A DNA stretch of 64,000 nucleotides from Marisa cornuarietis (GCA_004794655.1 SMMW01000510.1:296001-360000); one strand, 5' to 3'. Shown: positions 11,480-22,266, counted from the first letter of the stretch. The notes: generated from the letters alone by a model not told the origin. Program-made: numbers and translations.

Positions 11480-12992
11480 TTAAAGGGCAACACGAGCGCT
11501 CAGCGAAAATCGCTCGAAATAGAGCATAAAGTATCACAAAAACATATTCCGTTGTCGTATTATGAGGAGACACGAGAAATGTCATATTAATGTTATTCTC
11601 TTAATCACACCTGGATTTATCAGAAAACAGTAAGTGATGAAAAGGTGGTATTTCTAAAAATAGAGTTATCTGCATGGGCTGAATTTGAAGAGGAAAGATG
11701 CAATCCTCTGTAAAAGATCAGGACACAATTAGCTGTTGCTGAATGTTCTCTTCGACACTCAGATAAAGGTTGTACTCATTGTCATTTCCTAAAGATACTG
11801 GATACAAAAGCCAGTGGATTAACATTGTTCAGAGATGTGTATATACAGATCTCTGCTTTGTTCAAACCTGTCGTGCGAACTTGGTCCCCACACCATACTC
11901 AACTATTTCCTGAAACCATTTCAAAAGCATTTTTATTCAGTCACTTATACAGTACAGGCTTGAACTTTCTTTTTCCCTATAGCAGTGCCAGCTATACAAA
12001 AGCATGAGCGGTTAAAACCAAGTACTACTGCTGGTAAAAAGCTTAAACAAAGATCAAGCACCAGATCTGCAACACCAACGGTTTCTACACAGTTCTGGTC
12101 TACAAGTAACATCATGATGCAGCCACAAACACATCATCAGTCCTATTTTTATCCAGCAAAATACTAAAACAACTAACCGTGTCAGGGCGCCATTGATGGC
12201 CCTGCTCGTAACATCTAACATAGAATGGAGGGTGACAATCGTATGAGGAGCTTAAACGGGAACAGGTGCGAGTAAATAGTAATTTTGTATGCAGCTAAAT
12301 GAGGAACAAAATAGAAATTTTCACATTTATAAAAATGCATCAAATTTTTATAATGTTATATTATAATATTTATAATGGCAGAAAATTATTATAAGCAGTC
12401 AATTGTTATTTACAATAGAGATGGACATTCTCTATCAAATAAAAAAATTGCTGTGAGATGTGTTTTAATTTGTTAACAATAATACACATGGAAAAAAGTA
12501 CCCATATGCTCCCTTTTGGTATCAGAGAATTAATAATTATACAACGTAGACTGCAATGTCCGGGATTGTTGCCCATTAAATTTTGATATGGAGGAGATTT
12601 ACTTACCAGTCTGCAAATGAATTCGGTTTGGATCTTTTTATAAACTTCAGTGAAGTTCAAATCTGTAGGACTGTATTCAAAAGTCAGCTGTTGCATTTCT
12701 TGAGGGAAAAAAATCGCTTCTTGAACACGAGAACCTAAACGATATTTCTTCATTTGACTTGAAGACATCCATAGTTTTGTTACAAATACTACTTGTGAAC
12801 AACTGAACTCTCCAGTTTAGGAAAGTAATCTTCTTCTGCTTTCTTAGTGGCAGGTGAGAATGCTTATGTTTGAAAGCTAATATCTTGAAAATTAACCATA
12901 ATTATGTACTCATATTTGGGGAATTATTATTATTTTAAAATGAACTTAACCCGATCATAAAGAAAAATCGTTGCATTCGTGTTGCCCTTTAA
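11480..12992. mobile_element. Candidate DNA transposon with TTAA target duplications
   Basis: TTAA at 11480-11483 is followed by AGGGCAACACGA (11484-11495); the other end reads TCGTGTTGCCCT (12977-12988) followed by TTAA (12989-12992). The 12-bp inverted termini are perfect and, with the palindromic flank, 20 bases match. TTAA duplications are typical of piggyBac and Kolobok-type elements. Interior is A-T rich and carries an exon-like reverse-strand frame (12600-12768). I cannot see a full transposase, so it may be internally deleted or non-autonomous. Assignment to a superfamily is inference. Confidence 0.6.
12600..12768 (-). CDS. Exon-like frame with start codon and donor, inside TTAA element
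   Basis: On the minus strand an ATG at 12768 opens a frame beginning MSSSQMKKYRLGSR and continuing through EMQQLTFEYSPTDLNF to EFICRL, where it meets a textbook donor, CTG|GTAAGTA (donor bases 12599-12598). 56 codons, phase 0 at the donor. Composition looks like a real protein; no family recognised. Lying about 220 bases inside the right end of the TTAA element and reading inward, it may be the first coding exon of the element's own protein; alternatively a host exon captured or interrupted by the element. Confidence 0.4.
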
Positions 12993-13453
12993 ACATGATG
13001 CTGTCTTATGTGAACTTGGATTTTTCAGTCTGCGTCCATGCTTTGGGTCCTCTACACAGTAAAGCTCCCCCACCCTTGTGCATTGTTGAGCTGCGCTTCT
13101 GTTTGTAGCTGCACATCGTTACACTTGCCCCCTGCAGCGACGAACTGACAGTGCCCTTGACCCCAAGCGTGACGCCCTTGGACCCCAATCGTGACGCTTC
13201 GCGTGACGCACGTGCGTTAGGCAGGCTGCATGCGCTAAATCTATCTACCGCGGGCAGATAACATTCTCGTGGTGGACGACTTCGTGGGCCTTCTTGTTTA
13301 TCTCCTTCTGCTACTCGCCGTGGCGGATCTTTTGTGCAAAGTCAGCCACCAGAAGATGGCGCCACGGGTTTGAGCCCTCGGTCCCACGGTGTCTCAGACT
13401 GAAACGTAGTACACTCTGAACGAAAGAAATCCGATCTTTTGGGGGCCCTTAAG
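12993..13453. other. CpG-richer upstream region of TATA promoter candidate
   Basis: Includes a short tandem repeat of ACCCCAA(G/T)CGTGACGC at about 13158-13195 with further GTGACGC copies to 13210. No exon found. Confidence 0.4.
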
Positions 13454-13463
13454 TATAAAAGGG
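13454..13463 (+). promoter_or_regulatory. TATA box candidate
   Basis: Sequence TATAAAAGGG, a consensus TATA box, preceded by a GC-rich CCC run. A start about 30 bases downstream would fall near 13484-13490, 15-20 bases ahead of an ATG at 13504. Core promoter identity is inference from sequence alone. Confidence 0.4.
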
Positions 13464-13503
13464 TATGTCAGACATATAGTTTACACAGCGTCTGTGATTC
13501 AGC

Positions 13504-13593
13504 ATGCTGCCAGGCCGCCCATCATCGCATACTCTGCAGCCGTGCGCAGTCATGAGAGATTTGCCCTTTTTATCATTGCTCCGAAGGGAATAA
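13504..13593 (+). CDS. Small ORF downstream of TATA box
   Basis: A 29-codon frame starting MLPGRPSSHTLQPCAV and ending in TAA, with A at -3? The context is CAGCATGC, so -3 is A. It lies 41 bases after the TATA box. Too short to judge; it could be an upstream ORF or a leader of a spliced gene, or chance. No homology recognised. Confidence 0.2.
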   Translation: MLPGRPSSHTLQPCAVMRDLPFLSLLRRE

Positions 13594-15263
13594 GCATGTA
13601 AAAACAAAGGTCACAACACCAGCACCTATCGGCGGCGTTAAAAAGAATTCCGCCGGACTCTTTGAAAACACTTGGGATGTAGGTTTTTTGTTGCTTTTTG
13701 TTATTGTTGTGCTTGTCGATGTTGGAGAAGTTTCCCCGATGTAGATCGAGCATTAAACTGTTGCAGTTTCAGTCATTAAATATTCAGTTTGAGATAAAGT
13801 TTAATTTGTGTGCTAACAGATACCTTTAATCTCGCTTGTCGTGTTGTGACGATATCGAGTTATTTTTAGCTTGGTTATTAATATGTAGACTTGAACTTTG
13901 CATTGTATGTAACCTTCTTGCCTCTTCACGTCGATTTTACGGACCCCCAGACATTTAGTTATTCCTATGTTTCTGTCATGTGGTAATGTTAAAGGGGTGT
14001 AAAATCGCCCACAATTAGGGTCTAGTGTGGCTGATTATCGCCCATGGCCCCTGTTCGCCAGGCCAGTGTCCGCGTTTGTTGTAAAACTCAGGAAGATTGC
14101 AACAGTTTCCTTGCCTCTAGTCTCTAGGTACAGTCTCCGCGAGGCCCTGGAAGCGGTCGGTAAGAAATAAAATGATAAATGCGAATATGTAGGACATCTC
14201 TAAAAGATGCAACTTGCGCCTGCTTACAGCCCCTCACTGCTGCTGTTCACATCTGCCTCAGGGGCAGTTTTACCTCGTGGCCATAAGTATGGTCGTGGCT
14301 AATTCATTTTTAAGTCGTCATATATATGTGTGTGTTGAGAGAAAGGAAGCCTTACCAGGAAATTCATGACTAGCAATACAAAGAAAATATTCTCTTTACA
14401 ATTTATATTTTGATTTGGGTTTTTTTCCTTGCATGTTAAATGATAGTAAGTGACCTTTTTCCAGTCGTGAAATAAGAGAACGCTTTTTTGTGTGTGAAAC
14501 AGAGCGCGGCTCTGAAAACAATCTCATGAGACCCAGTTTCTCGTTAAGTCTCACGAGAAAAGCGTGAGTGGCAGAGGACAAAGGACTGGGAGAGAGGACG
14601 TGGGGTGCTCACGGACGGTAACTAATGACACTAGTTAAATGGCCGCCACCTCGCCGTATTAGCGTGTGAAGGCAGAATTGCGTCCCCTTCTCCCACGGGA
14701 ATTTTTAAAAAGCATTTTTTTCCTCTCTCGCGCAGCGCATTTGTTACACCAAGACTTATTTTCCTGGCCAGGCCGCTATTGACTTGTGTCGTGTTGATTA
14801 ATTCCCCTGTTCTATCAGTGCACCTGTCGGATGCTTTCTTTTTCACGTAGAAGCAAAACAGTTCTCGGCGAGCGGATAGGGCGCTCGCGTGACTATCACA
14901 CCTTACGTCCTGCCCTCACGCCGGTGTGACGTGAATGTTTTAGGTGACTACGTCTCTTCCCGGAAAGGGGGAGAGAGAAGGAAAGATGGGTTGGGGTTGG
15001 GGTGGGGAATAGCTTTGAAGACAGACAAGGTGGGAGTTGAGGGTGGTGGTAGTGGTGGTGGTGTTGGAGATAGTTTACCGACGTCCTGATGTCGAGTCAC
15101 TGAACAGCAAGAACTTCCCCCAGCAACAAAGCTGATAAGTTATCTACGCATTTTTCGGCCATATTATAGCGATGTCATTCGCAGTTTTTTTTTTTAAACC
15201 GGCTGTTAAAAATTGTAGATACGAACGGATTGAATCACCAGAAAATAAATCAAACAGAAGGCA
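13594..15263. other. Non-coding stretch
   Basis: A splice-like GGTCGGTAAGA (donor near 14160) follows a pyrimidine-rich CTCTAG acceptor-like site, giving a possible 30-base microexon, but this is weak. Nothing else recognised. Confidence 0.35.
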
Positions 15264-15958
15264 GCAGAGCGTGCCTTTGCATGGCCCACTTTTTGTGGCA
15301 TGGCCCACTTTTTTGTGCCAGGGATCTCGTGGCCTCTGCCTTTATCATGGTTCTGTTAGCCGTGAGCCCCACCCAGCGTGCGTGCCTGACCATCACAAAT
15401 TAAGCCACGATGTCAAGAACTTAAAATCAGTCTGGTCTTTGTTACTCCGTGGCCTGGTCTTTGTTTCTGCACGATCTTCTTTCCTTTTTTCTTTTTGTCT
15501 GTGAGCAGTGGGTCATGGTCGTCACGATGAGTGAGTTGTTTGCTCTTGAAGTGGCGGCAGGTTCCTCGTTGGTTTATAGGGCCAGCAAGCTGCAGACTTG
15601 ACTTTATGCGATACACAATATCGCGGAGCACTTAATCTACTCGTTAGCGGATCTGGTTTCATAAAGCAAATTTCCTGTGTAAGCAGTGGGGAAGTAAAGC
15701 AGTCACACAGCCGTTATCACAGAAAGGGCGGATAACCAGCTAAATCAATCCACATTGACTGGATGGATTTTATGTTAGAGGATTTTTTCTCTCTCTCTCC
15801 TCTCTCTCATTCACTCTCTCTGTCTCTCACACACACATACGCACGCACACAGAGAGAAGAGAGAGTCTGACTGAATCATCAAATAAAGATGCTGTAAACC
15901 TCTGGCATACAAAGTAGGCGGGGCCACAAAGATTGGGCCATGCAAAGACAAGCTCTAC
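15264..15958. repeat. 695-bp segment bounded by 36-bp inverted repeats
   Basis: Left arm 15264-15299 and right arm 15923-15958 are inverted copies matching at 31 of 36 positions, with the shared core CTTTGCATGGCCCA. A short extra direct copy of GGCATGGCCCAC follows the left arm. No clear target-site duplication and no internal coding, so a MITE or foldback element is possible but unproven. Confidence 0.5.
15788..15862. repeat. (TC)n/(AC)n/(GA)n compound microsatellite
   Basis: CT-rich, then CA-rich, then GA-rich runs, partially self-complementary. Confidence 0.85.
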
Positions 15959-16617
15959 CGCTTTTTTTTTTTATCTATGTTTGGACGATTCAGTTTGTTC
16001 AATCTTTCATGCTCTCTCTCTCTTTACACACACAGACACGCACACCATTTTTTTTTTTGTAAATAAACACATTTCAAACTAAGTAGAAGATTAAGTTTAG
16101 TGAATAAAAGGATTTTTCTGTAATTAGGAAATGAAGCACAGTATGCAGGGACCATGCTGAAGAAGATGAGATTGGGGGGGGGGAATCTTTCGTGAGGAGT
16201 TCATCTCACGCTCAAACAAATAAAAGAAATGTTTTGTTTCGAATCGATCGCCATGGCAATAGAATCTCGCAAAACGTCTTTTACCGTTGTGCGCGAGAAT
16301 GGGTAGCAGCCGCCGCCTGACCATTTGAGCGTGACGGGTGTTATCTCCAGTAACCATCTCGCGACACGCTCCGCTAGCCGTCACTTAGCTCCCTCCTGCG
16401 TCTTCCTATCATCAGCCAGCCAGGTCTGCAGGGTGAAGGGCGCAGCTACGCTTACGTAAAGATTTTAGGAACTGGTTCTGATTGGACGCAAGCACTGAGT
16501 GGCACACATCAGGGCCGCTGATGAGACTTAAAGCCTAACCCGAAAGCAAACTTATTTCAAATAAACGTTCTTATAGATACTAGTTTTCACAACATGAGCA
16601 AAACGTTCTTTTCCGTA
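15959..16617. other. Non-coding stretch
   Basis: T-rich and CA-rich patches; the 86-codon reverse frame at 16124-16384 has no support. Confidence 0.4.
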
Positions 16618-16773
16618 CAAGAGATCTATGTTTTTTAATATTGCAGTTCTCTCCTCAGTTCTGGAAAGATTTAAACCCTCGAGAGATTCTGTGACGTCAT
16701 AATGACTTCGCTAATTTCGAAACGCCTCATTAGCATAGTTTTGAAGCTGTCGCATTGGCTGTGGCCATAAGTG
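16618..16773 (+). repeat. Dispersed repeat family A, copy 2
   Basis: Shares TTGCAGTTCTC, ACGCCTCATTAGCATA, TTGAAGCT and CGCATTGGCTGTGGCC with copies 1 and 3. This copy carries a perfect TGACGTCA palindrome upstream of the shared core; the same place in copy 3 reads TGACGCCA. Confidence 0.75.
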
Positions 16774-17489
16774 GCATCGTAAGTGCGATTTTTAAATAAA
16801 ATTTAATCTACATTAGTTTTTCTAAAAACAATTTATTGAACAGTCATTACGCATTTTTTTTTGTAAAAAATAAAACCTTAATCCCATGCTTGACTCGAGT
16901 TAGTCTTTAAGACTCTATGGACCATTCTGACGGGGGTTCTGTCGAGAGATGCAATCTGCAGAAGAGGTGGAGCGAACTGGAAACGCTAACTGGCCCTTTC
17001 ACCCGGTGCAAACATCATTGCAGGGGAAAGGAGAGGGCGGGATGACGGCGATGCCAGTGCATGACGGCTCCGGGGTCTCGGTGCGTCTGCACTGTGTCAA
17101 TTAATACACATGCGTGATGCTGGATATTTTTCCTTTTCCTTACTGCATGTCAAAATGGCGACCCTCGAGGTTTCGCACAGCTGTTCTATCTCAAAGACAT
17201 GGACTAAATGTTTGCAGATAATCTATTTTATTTATTATCGTTCAATCTGTAAATGTAAATACGTAGATGGAGCGCCTGCTAGTTTCTCTCTATCTCACTC
17301 CCCTTTCCTCTCTCTCTCCTCTCTCTGTGTTTCTATTTCTCTCTGGCCTTCTTCAGTATTCGAGACGTTCCCAAACCTTAATAAAATTATAGAGGTTATT
17401 TCCCACTTTTCAAAAGTAATTTTATAAAACAACTGCGTGCTTGCATCTACATTTCGATGTTGGGCACATCGAGCATTGCTTGAGTGCTA
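16774..17489. other. Non-coding stretch
   Basis: Includes a CT-rich patch near 17287-17345. No exon recognised. Confidence 0.4.
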
Positions 17490-18135
17490 CCTAAAACAAA
17501 TCTGGTCATACTTACAGGGACACCGCAGGCTGGGTTTGTCACCGATATTGTTCTCCCTATATAAACTAATGAAGTCCGTACAAATATCTCGTTGATTGAA
17601 TGTGCAAATGGTATGGCCCTCGGTACTCGGCTCAAAGACGAGGACTCACTGGTGAGCTATTTCCTTCAGGTTAAGAAATTAACTTGGTGGTTTGACGAGA
17701 GCTTGTTTGGTGCTCAATGTTTCGAAGACCTTAAGAACTCGTTCTTGATAGAACGAAACATCAACTTCTCTCTACATCCGTGGTTATTAGACGTGAGACG
17801 GTAGAACAGGTGCAAATTTTAGGTATCCTGGCACAGTTCTAGAGAGCAAATTATCCATCCACGAAAACACAAACATCGTTTCTAGGAAAGGACATCAGCA
17901 CCTGTTCCTAATCTGCTGAGGCAACTGAGCAATTACGGGGTCTGCAGCCCTGTCCCCGGATCTGTATATCCCAGGCTGATCGAGAACATTTATAATATTC
18001 AGTCCTCTATATGAAGGATCAAACTTGTTTGATGAGTGGATGATAAAAACTAACTGACGTTGTAAATCATGTCCGAGCACAATTTCGGGCTGCAACACGA
18101 TCCTTTACCTATAATCGCGTCTACAACACAGCTCT
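17490..18135 (+). pseudogene. Decayed LINE reverse transcriptase (Rex1/CR1-like)
   Basis: In frame from about 17515: TGTPQAGFVTDI corresponds to the (G/S)xPQG(C/S)VLSP block, and after one stop the frame runs through ECANGMALGTRLKDED, at the place where FADD(T) and the following loop occur in active enzymes, then VKKLTWWFDE, matching the 'V..L..WC..N.L..N' block. Beyond 17805 further pieces (VEQVQ, then SKLSIHENTNI in another frame, then SNYGV) match the post-catalytic thumb region. The catalytic Asp pair is lost and there are several frameshifts: dead copy. Clade is inferred from motif spacing. Confidence 0.7.
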
Positions 18136-18199
18136 AACGGTGTATGTGTAGGCCAACATGTTTGCGCACTCTTTCGCGAAAGAAAACAATGTGCGGGAA

Positions 18200-18391
18200 G
18201 ATAGGGGGGGGGACGGAAATTCAGCCAATCGGAGTGCACGCAAAATATGCCGTCGTCTGCTCGCTCCAATTGCACAATTGTACCTAATAAACTAACCCTA
18301 ACCCTAACCCTACCCCAAACCCTAACCCCAAACCTCTGACAAAATTACATAGACCGGCACTCCGATTGGCTGAATTGCCCCCCCCCCTATC
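18200..18391. mobile_element. Foldback/MITE-like element enclosing telomere-like repeats
   Basis: Left arm 18200-18237 and right arm 18357-18391 are inverted copies: both contain a GATAGGGGGGG run and ATTCAGCCAATCGGAGTGC. Between them lies a TTAGGG-type tract. Outside the arms, ATGTGCGGGAA on the left and ATGTGGGAA on the right look like an imperfect target-site duplication. The element sits 65 bases after the LINE relic. Confidence 0.65.
18293..18333 (-). repeat. Interstitial telomere-like (TTAGGG)n
   Basis: Reads CTAACCCTAACCCTAACCCT, then degenerate CCCCAAACCCTAACCCC on the plus strand, i.e. TTAGGG and TTTGGGG variants on the minus strand. Because it lies inside an inverted-repeat element it is unlikely to mark a chromosome end or fusion point. 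Confidence 0.85.
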
Positions 18392-18631
18392 TCATGTGGG
18401 AAAAAGAATTCCGCGCGAGGGTAGAATAGGCGAACCTACTGGACAAGGAGGGCGTGGAGCGATGCCACAGTGTAAGGGTTTTGTTGTTTTAACATACAGA
18501 GAAAATCACAAAACGCACATGAGATTCCAAAGATAATTCTTCAAGTTCCTAAATCCACACAAAATCAAAGCAGTATCGGGTTAAATGCGGGAAATGCCTT
18601 GAAAGTCTGGCAAATGCCGGTCTGCCTCCCT

Positions 18632-18842
18632 ATGTGCAGGATTGTACATGGTTACGATTATACATGTAGCATCATACGGGATTATACACGTAGGATTATA
18701 CGTGATCGTGATTATATATGATTATATATTGTATTTATACATTATGATAAATTTAGAATTATATATGATAATACATGTAGGATTATACATGATTATGCAT
18801 GGTTATGATTACACACGTATGATTATACATGATTAAACATGG
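18632..18842. repeat. GATTATACATG minisatellite
   Basis: Degenerate tandem array of GATTATACATG(TAG) units, alternating with GGTTATGATTA variants. It produces a spurious Ile/Tyr/His-rich frame at 18642-18836. Confidence 0.9.
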
Positions 18843-19133
18843 TGCATATAACATCGCGCGCGCGGTGACCATTCTGGGCTGCTTCGAATTACCGTCTGTT
18901 AACGACACTGCAGGATTCAACCCCAGAAGAGATAACCTTAAAGACCAAGCCGTGTCCACCATTACTGACGTAAGCTCAGTCTGACCACCTCTGTCAAGAC
19001 TGAGTGAAGAGAATGAGTTCGAATGTTCTTTTAGATTTATTCTTTTTAACGCTGTACAGGAATTACTAACAAACCCACCGTTTCGATATAAATCTCCAGC
19101 CAGCATGTTCTAGTCCAAATGTTGGACCGATAT

Positions 19134-19364
19134 TCATCCATTATTTTTTAAAGAGACTGCTGGCACGAGAGCAAATTTTCTTTTCAACAACCACCGCCAT
19201 ATTGAACACGCAGCTGCCGCACTCCATGGGAGTATGGGACTGTTCGTTACTTCATCTTCTGTCACTCCAGTTTTCTCCACTTTTCTGAGTTCTTCCTTGC
19301 TGTTTTCTGGTTCGAAATTATCTATTACAAAATCTGTAATGTCAGCGTTTCGACAACTGCACAT
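19134..19364 (-). CDS. Protein-like reverse frame, unknown
   Basis: A complete 76-codon reverse-strand ORF, acidic in its first half (DITDFVIDNFEPENSKEEL) and ending RWLLKRKFALVPAVSL. It has plausible amino-acid composition, but the ATG context is weak (T at -3), no splice sites support it and I recognise no family. Confidence 0.22.
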   Translation of the reverse strand: MCSCRNADITDFVIDNFEPENSKEELRKVEKTGVTEDEVTNSPILPWSAAAACSIWRWLLKRKFALVPAVSLKNNG

Positions 19365-19825
19365 AAAAGACTGAAACTACTGAATGTTTACTGTAGTGTC
19401 CGCCGGTCTAGAGACATCACTCGACAACACAAAATGGTGACCTGCTTGATCCGCCTCACAGCTGTGTTTTAGAGGAGACTGAAAGCAAACCATTCTTTGC
19501 AACCCCAAACGTTCCGCAGGAATGATTTAGAGAGTAAGTTTCTATCATTTAAACTCAACAAATGAACCCTGATGTTCTTATCTGTGGCACGTGACACTGG
19601 TTACGGTATGCCACTGACAATCGTCGCTGGGTGGTTGAGTGTGAAGGTACAAGTGCGGCTTTCTAGTTTTGTAGTTTATTACACGTGGAAACTTCCAGCA
19701 AAGGACAATCGCCGTCTCTGTTGTGGACACGAGTAGACAGTAAAGATGTACGTAACACGGATTTACCTGTAACATCGCGCCAGCTATGGTGTATCACGTG
19801 GCCCAATCCGTATGTAAATCCGTGA

Positions 19826-20006
19826 TTTATCCAAAGTTATGCTGTGACGAGATTTAGTCAAAATGACGCCGTGTGACGCTGTTTTTATCAAAATGACGCT
19901 GTATGACGTGATTCAGACAAAGTGACGCCGTGTGAGCTAATAATTTGATCAAAGTGACGTTATGTGACGCGATCTAGTCAAAGTGACGCGGTGTCACGTG
20001 CTGTTT
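19826..20006. repeat. About 30-bp minisatellite built on TGACG
   Basis: Six degenerate units of the form AGTCAAAGTGACGCCGTGTG followed by ACG(C/T)GATTT. Almost every unit carries two TGACG cores (half cAMP-response elements), and one reads TGACGTGATT, as in the array at 51326-51667. Confidence 0.85.
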
Positions 20007-20169
20007 ACTGAATTATGGCGAAAACGAGCAAGTTGCGGTAGAAACAAAAATGTTTGAGTCGTGTGCTTTCCCGGGACATTTTGTCTCTGCCTCTGCTCAA
20101 ATTCAGGGACAGAGAAGAACAGCGTTACTCTTTGTGTCCATGCCAGTGGGTTTCGTGTCTGTGACAGAA

Positions 20170-20170
<1 letters not shown>

Positions 20171-20228
<58 letters not shown>
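20171..20228. repeat. (GT)n(GA)n compound microsatellite
   Basis: About 34 bases of GT followed by about 22 bases of GA. Confidence 0.95.
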
Positions 20229-21604
20229 CTAACAGCTATTTTTTGCAAGCATCAAACTAATCAAGCGTGGAAGGAAACACTGCTGAATACAAGAGACAAC
20301 AGAAGCAGACAGGACGGATTACAAAGTAGACTACACGCTTCACCTCACCAGAGGGGAAATCGTGGAAAGAGAAACCACCTTTGTATTGTCTGCACGTGAT
20401 CAGTAGAAAAAGAAGTAGAGAAAAACGACAATGGTGATGATGGCGACGACGACGACGACGATAGTTGTGGTGATGTTTGTTTCGACAGCAATGGTGGGGA
20501 CGATGAAGGTTTTTTTTAAATATTTTGGTCTCTTCACTGTGCTTGGTTAAACTCGCCTGAAAGCGATGACGCCGTCACGTGACGCGCTGTACCTTAGTTC
20601 ACATTGGTGATACAGTCCAGATCTGCTAATGAAAACATTCTCTTTTTCCTAGCTCCCCTCTCCCCTGCTTCCTCCCTTCCATCCCCTGTAAGATCTGTCC
20701 AAGTGACGACTGCAATATTTCACCGCTAGTTCCCCATGTAAACAGTAGTAAGGTTTTATTATGAAACTTTATAGGACGGTCAAATGATCTGGGGCTCATA
20801 AACAATATGGTGGGTGATATTTAGAAACGAGAATCATCCGGCAGCTCCACTCTTGTTTATCGGCTTGCTTATTTCTTGCCAGACCTGGTGATACGCGTGA
20901 TGTTCTTCCTGCCTGCCAGCTTAGGAAGTCGTATATTTCGAGTGCAAGCTCCGTCAGACTGAAACGAAATACGTTACTGCTTGACTCGGGTAATGATTTC
21001 TTGCAAGTTGAGAAGACGTGTTCCGCGTGATGTAACGCAAAATATAGTCCTTCTAGAGTCGTGCTGTGATACGGCAATTGGAGGGAAGGATAGGATAATG
21101 AAAGTAAAACACCCCCTGAAGTAGATAAACCAGTAGACGAAGCTCATTCTAATCTCCCTTCTCACTAAATGAACTTATTTATCCGCGCGATGATATGGAG
21201 AAGGTCCACTGGGGAAAACAACTAACCAACCAACCAAACACAATACAAAAGACAAAAAAAATTTTTTTTTTAAGCTTTCAGCTGTGTGCGTGATGGGGAC
21301 AGGTGGTACCGCCAACTAACTCATTGGTAAAATGATCCAAGTCTTTTCGGATGATAAGGCGACAATTAATTTCCGTATGACTGGAAAGAGACAAATATTT
21401 TCTTTAAATGGAACGTCATTGGGTTTTTTTTACGACCCTATCGTTAACTGTTATGATTTTTACACACCATCATCATCATCATCATCGATTTAACAACATA
21501 CGTATATCCCTCCTTAAAGAAGTACCACCAGAATTATTTATGATTTTAAGGTAGCTAGTTAAAAGCATCTCGAGTACATCCAGATTTGTCATTGTAACCC
21601 ACAG
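20229..21604. other. Non-coding stretch
   Basis: A (GAC)n patch near 20445-20461 and an (ATC)n patch at 21471-21487. The reverse 93-codon frame at 20796-21077 has reasonable composition but no splice or start support. Confidence 0.35.
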
Positions 21605-21800
21605 TCTGTTGCTTGAAACTACCGGCACGATCCTGGATGAGGACAGTTTCCGATTTGTAAGCAAGATGGTGCGCCTGCATGCCGTGGTCGTGACTTTCAT
21701 TGATGATAACTGGCAGACGTATGTTGATGACAGAAAACTGACACCGTCACCTCGTCAGTCGTCAAGAGTCGCATTGCAGTCGGGTTCCTGGCTTAGACTA
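21605..21800 (+). pseudogene. Possible Tc1/mariner transposase relic
   Basis: One frame reads KQDGAPACRGRDFH, resembling the (Q)QD(N/G)AP.H block near the second catalytic Asp of Tc1/mariner transposases, then hits stops; the next frame continues VVVTFIDDNWQ, which fits the following '(V)V..FL..N' segment. Both frames overlap and need a shift to join. Only about 40 codons and no terminal repeats, so this is tentative. Confidence 0.35.
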
Positions 21801-22070
21801 ACCATGTTTCATCTAGCTTCTCTTTTCCAATTTTCTGACATTGGCATTGTGGGCATTTTTTTAATGTCTCCATGATTATTTGTGCATCTAGCATTTCCTT
21901 CCAATAGAAGAATTCATTACACGAAAATGTAAAGACAAATACGAGGCAAAATGAAAATCTGATTGGAAAAGTGATTGGAACTACGCACGAGAAAGAGAGA
22001 GAGAGAGAATGAAGCGTACGTGAGCGCGCCCTTCTGTGTATGTGGGCGTGTGTGAGACAGAGAAAGAGAG

Positions 22071-22072
<2 letters not shown>

Positions 22073-22116
<44 letters not shown>
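22073..22116. repeat. (GT)n microsatellite
   Basis: Perfect GT tract of about 44 bases, preceded by GA-rich sequence. Confidence 0.95.
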
Positions 22117-22117
<1 letters not shown>

Positions 22118-22224
22118 ATCATATGAAACGTGTGGGCAGATGGCTGTGGGAGAGGGTGTAACAGAAGTGTGCGCGCCTGAGCGCATCTATAAGTGTACAC
22201 GTGTGTACGTCTGTTTTGTGCATA

Positions 22225-22266
22225 GGTGTGTGTGTGTGTGTTTGCGTGTTCGTGTGTGTACGTGGG

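Noticed and set aside
18293..18333. True telomere or chromosome-fusion scar
   Set aside because: Only about 40 bases, degenerate, and enclosed by inverted arms of a mobile element.
18642..18836. Ile/Tyr-rich membrane protein
   Set aside because: Frame lies wholly in the GATTATACATG minisatellite.
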